Program-made: the position numbers and the translations under genes
Shown: in pieces, positions 10,015 to 17,484 of the stretch
How positions within the stretch are numbered: the first letter of the stretch is position 1
Layout: each line of letters starts with the position of its first letter
The notes under the pieces: generated by a model
What the model was told of the DNA's origin: nothing
The model's database searches: none
What the model saw: only the letters and a program-made list of their open reading frames with translations
NCBI GenBank assembly: GCA_003560595.1
Contig: PWKY01000094.1
Coordinates: forward strand, 1 to 32,468
Length of the DNA stretch: 32,468 nucleotides
Direction: 5' to 3'
Origin: Thermoplasmata archaeon
GTDB taxonomy: Archaea > Thermoplasmatota > Thermoplasmata > Halarchaeoplasmatales > Halarchaeoplasmataceae

Positions 10015-10914
10015 TCAAAAAGATTCATATATGCCGTTGTGAAACAGACCTTCCAGTTTGCTATCGTCAAAGGATTTCTTCATCACCACACCCCATCGGT
10101 CCGTTGAGTACTTGAATCCCATTTTCTTTAGGGTATCTTCGTACTTAGGATTAACGAATTTAAGGACCAAGAAACAACCTTCTGCCTTTTGTTCTAGACC
10201 GGTTATAAGCCGTTGGAGTTCACCTCTCTCGGCCGCCAACTCGTTACATACCAGCGATTTGCGGCCCTTTTTAAACATGGCGTACCCGATCCTTTCACCC
10301 TCAATAGTCGCAAGATGAAGATCGTCGTTATCCGGCCAACCCCTAGCCTCTGCCATGACGTGATAATCGTCTTCTCTAACCACTAAACCTTCTAATCCCT
10401 GAACACTGTCCATATACAGCTTTCGTACCCTGGAGAAATCTTCGCATTCTTGAAACTCTACCTGGGTATCGCTCTTTGATATATACTTAAAGGCGGCGGG
10501 ATATACATACACATCTCTGTAACCGAGCTTTTTGTAAAGAGAGTGTGCCACCAATCCCTTACTGGTCATGAGGAAGGAGTGTTCAAGCCCTTCCTCTCTT
10601 ATCTTATTATGTGCCTCCTCGAGCAGCCTGGTGGCCACACCGGCACCTGCTTTGGAAGGTCTAACGCACACGTTCCTTATCCCTGCTACCCTTTTGATCG
10701 TACTGCCGAACTTTGCTCTGGGATAAAGTACACCGCATGTTCCCAGTACCTTCTCTCCATCCACTGCATACAGTTCTCCACCCCATCCGGGTAAGCGGCT
10801 GTCGGCCTGGACCATTCCTTTCACGTGCTCCTTTGAATAAGGGTGATCGAAGCATGCAAGTGTCATCTCCGCCATGTCCGTGTCTTCAATATCATGATAA
10901 GTTACGATGTCCAT
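10015..10914 (-). CDS. GNAT-family N-acetyltransferase (Eis-like N-terminal domain)
   Basis: IRNVCVRPSKAGAGVATRLLEEAHNKIREEG acetyl-CoA-binding motif followed by HSLYKKLGYRDV. Confidence 0.85.
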   Translation of the reverse strand: MDIVTYHDIEDTDMAEMTLACFDHPYSKEHVKGMVQADSRLPGWGGELYAVDGEKVLGTCGVLYPRAKFGSTIKRVAGIRNVCVRPSKAGAGVATRLLEEAHNKIREEGLEHSFLMTSKGLVAHSLYKKLGYRDVYVYPAAFKYISKSDTQVEFQECEDFSRVRKLYMDSVQGLEGLVVREDDYHVMAEARGWPDNDDLHLATIEGERIGYAMFKKGRKSLVCNELAAERGELQRLITGLEQKAEGCFLVLKFVNPKYEDTLKKMGFKYSTDRWGVVMKKSFDDSKLEGLFHNGIYESF

Positions 10915-10995
10915 TGATGTCTATTACCGCCGAAGGGTTTTAAAGTATTCTCTTATCCGTAAGATTATTATCAGGAAACTTACCTTTTAAACACC

Positions 10996-12078
10996 ATGTC
11001 TCAAGTTTATTTCGCAGGTTTGTCGTCATCGACGAAGGAAGATAATTTACTACAGAGGGTAAAAAGGCTGTTCGAGCACGCTGGGAGGGATATAAGATAC
11101 GATGATGACATCGTGGCGGTTAAACTGCATTTCGGAGAGCTTGGTATCGATACATACATGAGACCGGTAAGGGTGAGGTCTATCATTGAAGCCGTCAAAG
11201 AAGCCGGAGGAAAACCGTTCCTAGGTGATTCAAACACCCTCTACAGAGGAAGTCGGGGGAACGCAGTGGAGCATCAGATCACTGCAGCCCGCAATGGGTG
11301 GTTGATGCCGGCTGTTGACGCACCGGTGATAATAGCTGACGGACTGTATGGGCATGAATTTAACAGGCAAAAAATCGATGGAGAGCATTTCAAGGAGGTA
11401 AAGATCGGTGCAGCTTTCCACCAAGCAGACGCTATAATCGGGGTAACTCACTTCAAGGGCCACGGCATGACAGGATTTGGAGGCACGTTGAAAAATCTAG
11501 GCATGGGATGCGCCTCCCGAGCGGGTAAGTTGATGATGCACTACAACGTTAGGCCCGAGGTGGATACCGATGAGTGTATCGGCTGTGGAAAATGTGCTAT
11601 ATGGTGTCCGGCGGACGCCATAGAGGTAGAAAAGTGCGCTATCATAGATTTAGAGATATGCATCGGCTGCGGTGAGTGCAGGATCGTATGCCCCGAAGGA
11701 GCGGTTAAAGTAAAGGATTCATCCACCAACTACGATCTACAGGAGAAGGTAGCTGAGTACGCCCACGGCGCTCTTATAAGTAAATATGATAAGTCACTGT
11801 TCTACAACTTCGTCATGGACGTTACTCCGGAATGCGATTGTCCGCCATGGAGGAAAGGTCCTATGATCGCTGATATAGGTATACTGGCATCCAGAGATCC
11901 TGTGGCCGTCGATCAGGCAGCCTTCGACCTTGTTAAAGAGGCTCCCGGGGAGCTTGAAGCCGGGGTCGACAAATTCTGCGCCGTTCACGACGTGGACGGT
12001 ACGGTCCAGTTAAAACATGCGGAAAAGATGGGTATGGGTGAAAGGGATTACGAGCTCATCGACATATCCTCGGGCTGA
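10996..12078 (+). CDS. DUF362-domain protein with two [4Fe-4S] ferredoxin motifs
   Basis: DUF362-like KLHFGELG...FKGHGMTGFGGTLKNLGMG plus CIGCGKCAIWCPADAI and CIGCGECRIVCPEGAV. Confidence 0.9.
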   Translation: MSQVYFAGLSSSTKEDNLLQRVKRLFEHAGRDIRYDDDIVAVKLHFGELGIDTYMRPVRVRSIIEAVKEAGGKPFLGDSNTLYRGSRGNAVEHQITAARNGWLMPAVDAPVIIADGLYGHEFNRQKIDGEHFKEVKIGAAFHQADAIIGVTHFKGHGMTGFGGTLKNLGMGCASRAGKLMMHYNVRPEVDTDECIGCGKCAIWCPADAIEVEKCAIIDLEICIGCGECRIVCPEGAVKVKDSSTNYDLQEKVAEYAHGALISKYDKSLFYNFVMDVTPECDCPPWRKGPMIADIGILASRDPVAVDQAAFDLVKEAPGELEAGVDKFCAVHDVDGTVQLKHAEKMGMGERDYELIDISSG

Positions 12079-12413
12079 AAACCCTCTTTCTCGCTAACCC
12101 ACTGTACCAGGGGCATCAAAGCCTCCTGTAGTTTTCTTCCCTCTTCATTAAGTGTATAAGTTACCTTGGGTGGAACCGAAGGTTCAACATCACGGTTGAC
12201 CAATCCCTCGGCGGTTAACTCCTTTAATCGATCGGATAAAGATTTTGAACTGATACCATCCAACTTATCTTTAAGTTCGTTGAATCGATAGCCCTCTTCT
12301 TTCGCACCTAAGGAACTAACTATACAGATGGTCCATTTCTTTGAAACGACTTCCATTATCCCCTTGACTGAGCATATGCACATCATTCTTTCATCGCAGC
12401 AGTTCGGCTTCAT
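12048..12413 (-). CDS. HxlR-family winged-helix transcriptional regulator
   Basis: VVSKKWTICIVSSL...RFNELKDKLDGISSKSLSDRLKELTAEGLVNRDVEPSVPPKVTYTLNEEGRKL. Cys-rich N-terminus (NCCDERMMCIC). Confidence 0.92.
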   Translation of the reverse strand: MKPNCCDERMMCICSVKGIMEVVSKKWTICIVSSLGAKEEGYRFNELKDKLDGISSKSLSDRLKELTAEGLVNRDVEPSVPPKVTYTLNEEGRKLQEALMPLVQWVSEKEGFQPEDMSMSS

Positions 12414-12443
12414 ATTGATTCACCTAGTTTAACGTCTGTAACT

Positions 12444-12457
12444 TTGTTGTAAAACAA
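12444..12457. promoter_or_regulatory. Candidate operator: inverted repeat TTGTT-GTAA-AACAA
   Basis: Read directly; lies in the roughly 98-bp intergenic region between divergent HxlR and Cys/His-rich genes. Confidence 0.4.
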
Positions 12458-12469
12458 TAAACCACATAG

Positions 12470-12477
12470 TTTAAATA
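12470..12477 (+). promoter_or_regulatory. TATA-like box TTTAAATA upstream of the Cys/His-rich gene
   Basis: AT-rich TATA-like element about 35 bp before the ATG at 12512, flanked by TAGTTTA direct repeats. Confidence 0.5.
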
Positions 12478-12511
12478 GTTTACTTTTTTTACCTACTTAC
12501 AAAGTGATAGT

Positions 12512-12838
12512 ATGTCGGAAGAATGCTGTAAATCAGATAAAGAACACGGACACCAAAGAAAAGAGAGTTGTGACAGTCATGGCCACCACAAAGGCGGTCA
12601 TCACGGTGGATGCTGCTGTACGGGCAACTGCTGCTGTGGAAGACATCACGGCGGATGCTCGTGCGGCTCAGGACACGGATGCACCTGTGGAAACCACGGC
12701 GGATGCTCGTGCGGTGAACACCACAGCTGGAGAATATTCGAATCCAAGAGGGAGATGAGAGAAAAGTTAGAAGCTTATAAAGAAGAGCTTGAAGAAGAAC
12801 TCCAGGCAGTCAACGAGCGGATCGAGGAACTGAGCTAA
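12512..12838 (+). CDS. Cys/His/Gly-rich metallothionein-like protein with C-terminal coiled coil
   Basis: MSEECCKSDKEHGHQRKESCDSHGHHKGGHHGGCCCTGNCCCGRHHGGCSCGSGHGCTCGNHGGCSCGEHHSW followed by EKLEAYKEELEEELQAVNERIEELS. Confidence 0.85.
   Translation: MSEECCKSDKEHGHQRKESCDSHGHHKGGHHGGCCCTGNCCCGRHHGGCSCGSGHGCTCGNHGGCSCGEHHSWRIFESKREMREKLEAYKEELEEELQAVNERIEELS
12647..12714 (+). repeat. Internal 20-bp direct repeat CACGGCGGATGCTCGTGCGG (12647-12666 and 12695-12714, period 48 bp)
   Basis: Two identical copies read directly; encode the repeated HGGCSCG peptide in frame. Confidence 0.85.
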
Positions 12839-12854
12839 AAACAAGTTTACCCGC

Positions 12855-13715
12855 TCAATAGCGGGCATTTTCCAATTTTTTTATCTTTTCTAAGTTACTT
12901 TCTATCATACTAGAGGTAAAACCGATGAGAGGTCGATATATAGGTAAGTGATGTTCAACTTCTCTCACCTGATTCAGCGTGTCTCCGATAACCCATCCTT
13001 TGACACCTTTTGGAAGGTAAGAAGATAACGCATCTTCCATGGAACTATATTCGAATGTTCTAAGGTTGGGGTCCCACACATCTAGTTTTTTGTAGATATC
13101 GGAATCCTTTGGGTGAAATACATAGGTACGGGCGCCCCGCTTCATCATGAGCCAGGCCGCCAAGATATCTTTTTCAGAATCCACCCATACAGCCACCTTA
13201 CCCTGGCTGCTCAGCGGAAGGCCACCAGGACCTTCAAACACCTTTGAGAACACGTATGCTCTGCCACCCCTTATCTCAAGGTAAAGGGTGTGATCAGGTT
13301 CATCAAGATCAACGTCCAAGTCCGGGTTCTCATTCAACACGTACGACCCTACTTCAGCGGCGGCCTCAGGGCTAGTGAATGGATGGTCGCCTATCCTCCT
13401 AGCTCTTACGGCGAAGGAACCTTCCAAGCCCTTGGCCCATTCCTTTGCAAGAGCCCCCATCTCTTCGATGGAAGCTTTGGTCTCTTCGGCTGGACTGTAG
13501 GATACAAGACCGAACGTACGTGAAAATAGGTGGGAATATGCTTTGTCAACGTAGGCGAAAAACCTACCCCTCTCCCGCTCTATGAAAACTTCGGCTTTCT
13601 CTTTCAAAAAGGTGCGCTCGATATTATCGATCAGTATATCCTCGAAGTTCCTTCTTATGTTCCGGCTTTTGATACCGAGTTCACCGTACCTAAGGAGATA
13701 GAGCTGCATCTTCAA
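12855..13715 (-). CDS. ThiI-like THUMP-domain protein with degenerate PP-loop
   Basis: N-terminal YLLRYGELGIKSRNIRRNFEDILIDNI typical of ThiI. The position expected for SGGIDSPVA reads VDSEKDILA; distal GDTLNQV and RPLIGF motifs remain. Confidence 0.8.
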   Translation of the reverse strand: MKMQLYLLRYGELGIKSRNIRRNFEDILIDNIERTFLKEKAEVFIERERGRFFAYVDKAYSHLFSRTFGLVSYSPAEETKASIEEMGALAKEWAKGLEGSFAVRARRIGDHPFTSPEAAAEVGSYVLNENPDLDVDLDEPDHTLYLEIRGGRAYVFSKVFEGPGGLPLSSQGKVAVWVDSEKDILAAWLMMKRGARTYVFHPKDSDIYKKLDVWDPNLRTFEYSSMEDALSSYLPKGVKGWVIGDTLNQVREVEHHLPIYRPLIGFTSSMIESNLEKIKKLENARY

Positions 13716-14452
13716 CCCTTCAGTAGTTTTTTCAGATTGGAGCTAAATATCATATCTTTCAGCGAGTCTGAGATATCTGCAGCATCCACCACTGTCTTCT
13801 GAACTTGATAGTTGAGGTAAGGGTAGTCCGAGCCGAATACTATGCCTTCGGGGATGCTTTCACAGGCGTGCTCCAGCATGTACACCCTGGAGCCGGAGGT
13901 GTCCACATACACGTTATCGTACTTTTTCACCACCGATATACAGCCCTCGTTAAGGTGTCCTAGTATCACCTTCATCTCCTCACGCTCTTCGAGTACCTTT
14001 CTCATGTAACCTGCAGAAGCGAATCCCCCTCCGGTGTGGGTCAAGATCATCAAGTCCTCCTCGTAGATCACATCGAACAAGCGTGCAAAGTCCTGATGGT
14101 CCGGTCTGTAGGTTTCCACGAAGGGATGCAGTTTTATGCCCACTAATCCCTTCTCTTTGCACCTGTATATCTCTTCAACGGCCTCATCTCCCCTTCGGGG
14201 GTCCACCCTTCCGAAGCCGATGAGTTTTTCGGGATATTCCTCCACCGCCTGTGCGATGATATCGTTGAGTTCGGGATACCGGTCGCCGGGGACGGGATTT
14301 GGCAACACGATGGCTTTGGACACCTCAGCATCATCCATAGCTTGTACTACCGTAGAAGCGTCAACCCCTGGTTTTACGTACGGGACCCAAGGGCCTGAAG
14401 GACCCAGATGTACGTGTGCGTCGTATATCTCGATCTTACCACCCCTCTTCAT
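13712..14452 (-). CDS. Metal-dependent amidohydrolase (TIM-barrel, amidohydrolase-2-like)
   Basis: YDAHVHLGPSG, GFGRVDPRRGDEAVEEI, GIKLHPF, GSDYPYLNYQ motifs. Confidence 0.85.
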   Translation of the reverse strand: MKRGGKIEIYDAHVHLGPSGPWVPYVKPGVDASTVVQAMDDAEVSKAIVLPNPVPGDRYPELNDIIAQAVEEYPEKLIGFGRVDPRRGDEAVEEIYRCKEKGLVGIKLHPFVETYRPDHQDFARLFDVIYEEDLMILTHTGGGFASAGYMRKVLEEREEMKVILGHLNEGCISVVKKYDNVYVDTSGSRVYMLEHACESIPEGIVFGSDYPYLNYQVQKTVVDAADISDSLKDMIFSSNLKKLLKG

Positions 14453-14957
14453 GGATCAGTTCCTCGGTTTCTATCTTTCTAGGTTTAGACGGCTTTGAGT
14501 CGGGATAACCGATGGGTAAGATCGCTACAGGTCTAACACCTTCAGGTATGCTCAATAACTCTGAAACCTTACTTTCGTCGAATGCTCCTACCCATACAGA
14601 TCCTAAGCCTTGACCTGTGATCGCTAGGAGCATGTTTTCAACCGCTGCGGTAGCATCCTGTACCGAATACAGCTCGCGCCCTCTTTCACCGTACTTTTTA
14701 GCCGACCTGGCCTTGTTAGCACACACCACTATGACCCACGGTGCCTCGCCGATGAAGGACTGGCCTAAGGCACACTGCACCAGTTCCTCTTTGATATTGT
14801 TTTTACGGATCAAGATAAAATCCCTAGCCTGAAGGTTTCCCGCCGAGGGTGCCATATGTCCGATGTCGATTATCTTCTTTATCATTTCTATATGTACGTC
14901 CTTGGGTGCGAACTTTCTGATACTTCTTCTTTTTTCAACTATTTCTTCGAAATCCAT
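14436..14957 (-). CDS. Nitroreductase-family flavoprotein
   Basis: EIVEKRRSIRKFAPKDV N-terminus and MAPSAGNLQARDFILI motif. Confidence 0.92.
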   Translation of the reverse strand: MDFEEIVEKRRSIRKFAPKDVHIEMIKKIIDIGHMAPSAGNLQARDFILIRKNNIKEELVQCALGQSFIGEAPWVIVVCANKARSAKKYGERGRELYSVQDATAAVENMLLAITGQGLGSVWVGAFDESKVSELLSIPEGVRPVAILPIGYPDSKPSKPRKIETEELIHEEGW

Positions 14958-15430
14958 CCACTAACACCTTCCGTCAATTCCGCCATCCAATTTCCATAGA
15001 ACCTGCACTGCTTTAATTCCCTCTCGTCGGCCTCGCCTATAACCACCGGACCGTAATGATCTCCCTTGGGCATGCCCTTCACGATCATGCCGTGTATCAG
15101 CATCGACTCTATCAAGCCCATCACCGTGGTCTCGTTTCCACCTGCAGGGTTAGCACTAGAGGCGAAGGCGCCTCCTACCTTCCACTCTAGTTTGCCGTGG
15201 AATTTTATGCTCTTATCGATAAAGGATTTCATCTCCGCCGACGGTCCTCCGTAATAAGTAGGAGAGCCCAGTATCAAAGCGTCGTAATCCGGGAGAAAGT
15301 TAAGGTTCACTTCCTCTACCTTGTACAGGTCCACCTCTACATCCCTCTCTTGTATCCCTTTGACTATCTCTTCCGCCATCCTTTCAGTCGTACCGGATCT
15401 TGAATGGTAGCATACGAGTATCTTGGTCAT
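14939..15430 (-). CDS. Flavodoxin/WrbA-like NAD(P)H-dependent oxidoreductase
   Basis: ILVCYHSRSGTTERMAEEI FMN-binding loop and ILGSPTYYGGPSAEMKSFID. Confidence 0.92.
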   Translation of the reverse strand: MTKILVCYHSRSGTTERMAEEIVKGIQERDVEVDLYKVEEVNLNFLPDYDALILGSPTYYGGPSAEMKSFIDKSIKFHGKLEWKVGGAFASSANPAGGNETTVMGLIESMLIHGMIVKGMPKGDHYGPVVIGEADERELKQCRFYGNWMAELTEGVSGWISKK

Positions 15431-15512
15431 GTTATCGTAGATGGGATGTATGAGAAGGTATTAAATCTTAACCTAGAAAAAATCTTTAACCCCTTGAGTA
15501 CGTTCCCCACCT

Positions 15513-15743
15513 ATGGCAACGGTATCGTGCATCATGAAGTTGGATTATGACGGGCAGAAAAAGGCAGAAGCTGTGGCAAAGGCGCTGGAACCGGACAACG
15601 AAAGGTACATAGAGGTAGATGTAAAAGACTGTTCGATACACTGTTACGCAGAAGCTGACAATCCACTCTCTCTTCTCCACACCCTTGACGATTTCTTGGC
15701 CTGCCTTACAGTGGCCGAAGAAACTCTTGGAATTAAAAAATGA
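15513..15743 (+). CDS. pcc1: KEOPS complex subunit Pcc1
   Basis: Small 76-aa Pcc1/CTAG-like protein (KALEPDNERYIEVDVKDCSIHCYAEADNPLSLLHTLDDFLACLTVAEE). Confidence 0.85.
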   Translation: MATVSCIMKLDYDGQKKAEAVAKALEPDNERYIEVDVKDCSIHCYAEADNPLSLLHTLDDFLACLTVAEETLGIKK

Positions 15744-15935
15744 TCAGTTACCGCGGTTCAAGTATCTGATGATGTAACCTGCGATCCTGTTTCTCATCAT
15801 GTTTGATTCGACGTTGGTGTACTTTTCCACCATCTTTTTGTTGTGCTGATAATCGTCTAGCTTAAACTCATCCGGGTACTTAGCGATGAGTTCGATCGCG
15901 ACTCGTTTTATGTATGTAGGTCTTATGTTTCCCAT
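15744..15935 (-). CDS. rps17e: Ribosomal protein S17e (eS17)
   Basis: [55 protein letters not shown]. Confidence 0.93.
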   Translation of the reverse strand: MGNIRPTYIKRVAIELIAKYPDEFKLDDYQHNKKMVEKYTNVESNMMRNRIAGYIIRYLNRGN

Positions 15936-15998
15936 AGTTACCTTCTCCACGGGTTTCGAAGTAGCACAAACCCTTCATAGATATAAAGGTTATCCCAC

Positions 15999-16014
15999 GA
16001 AAAAGCCCTTTTTC
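15999..16014. terminator. Possible weak terminator hairpin GAAAAA-GCCC-TTTTTC just after the pyruvate kinase stop
   Basis: Perfect 6-bp stem, 4-nt loop, read directly; AT-rich so functional role uncertain. Confidence 0.3.
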
Positions 16015-16018
16015 CGGG

Positions 16019-17443
16019 TTAATACAGTATTCCTTTCCGCTCCTCTAACAAACTTTTAACCGTTCGGATCTCCATCATATTGGTCACTCCAGATACTAGG
16101 GCGGGTACCCCTGCTGTTAGTATCAAAGTGTCCTCAATTTCAACGAGGGCTTCTTGATAAAGATGATTAACGGATTCGCAGATGGTTTCGTCAACATGCT
16201 CTAAAAATTCACAATGAAAGGCCTTTATCCCCCAGACTAAACTGAGTTTTCTTTTAACTTCATCGGAATCGGTGAATACGATTATGTCTATATCGGGCCT
16301 TAGTTTGGCTATCTTCTTCGCCGTGTATCCCGAAGAGGTATGTGCGATTATATAGCGGGCGTCCAGGTTTCTGGCTGCCTGCCAGACGTTCTTGGCGATT
16401 ATGTCTGAAACGTCAACCGATGTCTGCTGAACTGTATGATGAACCCTTCCCATAAGATGTTCTTCGGTACGCATTATCACTTCAGACATGAATCGTATTG
16501 ATTTTACAGGATACTTACCCACCGCGGTCTCCTCGGACAACATAACGGCGTCTGAACCGTCGATAACGGCGTTAGCTACATCGGAAACCTCGGCTCTGGT
16601 AGCCCGTGGCTTCTCGGTCATGGACTTGAGCATCTGGGTCGCAGTTATCACCGGCTTCTCCCTTTTATTACACTTCTCGATTATCTCCTTTTGAAGTATG
16701 GGTACGTCGGAGGCAGGAACTTCCACACCCAGGTCTCCCCTGGCGATCATTATGCCATCTGCGGCATCCAGTATCTCATCTATATTTTGTATTGCCTTGA
16801 GGTGCTCCACCTTGGCTATCACGTCCATGTCGCTGTCTTCGTCTTCCAGCAGCCCTTTTATGGTTTCAACGTCGGCTGCCGATTTAACGAAGGAGGCTGA
16901 TAGGAAGTCGAAGCCGAGCTTTGCCCCCTGTTTGATATCGCTGATGTCCTTGTCGGTGGGAGTGCTCAATCCTAAATCCTTACCAGGTACGTTCACCGAT
17001 TTTTTGGAGAGTATTTGACCACCGTGTATGACCCTGCAGGATACCTTTTTCCCGACTTCTTCAACCTCAAGTTCCAGCTCTCCATCGTCAAGAAGCACAT
17101 AATCTCCAGGAGCAAGGTGGACGAACATCTCGGGATGATCGACCGGTAGCCGATGTAGATCTCCGGTGAAGTCTCCGGGAGCAAGGATCACTTCGTTTCC
17201 TTCCTTCAAAAACGTGCCTTCTGCCACCGTACCCAACCTAACCTCGGGTCCCTGTGTATCCATCATCACCGCTATATCCGATGAGAGGCTCCGCAAGGTT
17301 TCCAGTACCTCTTCATGCTCCTGTAGAGTGCCGTGTGAAAAATTTTGACGGGCGACGTTCATCCCGGCTTCTATCATCTCCTTTAAGACTTCCCTATCAT
17401 AGGAAGAGGGACCTATAGTTGCAACTATCTTGGTACGACGCAT
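16019..17443 (-). CDS. pyk: Pyruvate kinase
   Basis: MRRTKIVATIGPSSYDREVLKEMIEAGMNVARQNFSHG, MIARGDLGVEVP, ATQMLKSMTEKPRATRAEVSDVANAVIDGSDAVMLSEETAVGKYPV. Start trimmed to MRRTKIV. Confidence 0.96.
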   Translation of the reverse strand: MRRTKIVATIGPSSYDREVLKEMIEAGMNVARQNFSHGTLQEHEEVLETLRSLSSDIAVMMDTQGPEVRLGTVAEGTFLKEGNEVILAPGDFTGDLHRLPVDHPEMFVHLAPGDYVLLDDGELELEVEEVGKKVSCRVIHGGQILSKKSVNVPGKDLGLSTPTDKDISDIKQGAKLGFDFLSASFVKSAADVETIKGLLEDEDSDMDVIAKVEHLKAIQNIDEILDAADGIMIARGDLGVEVPASDVPILQKEIIEKCNKREKPVITATQMLKSMTEKPRATRAEVSDVANAVIDGSDAVMLSEETAVGKYPVKSIRFMSEVIMRTEEHLMGRVHHTVQQTSVDVSDIIAKNVWQAARNLDARYIIAHTSSGYTAKKIAKLRPDIDIIVFTDSDEVKRKLSLVWGIKAFHCEFLEHVDETICESVNHLYQEALVEIEDTLILTAGVPALVSGVTNMMEIRTVKSLLEERKGILY

Positions 17444-17484
17444 CATATGATCACCAGGTATCAAACCTTCTGAACAGTACCTTC

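Noticed and set aside
12504-12758. Overlapping ORF MIVCRKNAVNQ... in another frame of the Cys/His-rich gene
   Set aside because: Low-complexity A/T/D/V product is a frame-shifted by-product of the repetitive Cys/His codons. The 12512 frame has a well-placed ATG, a coherent metal-binding domain and a coiled coil.
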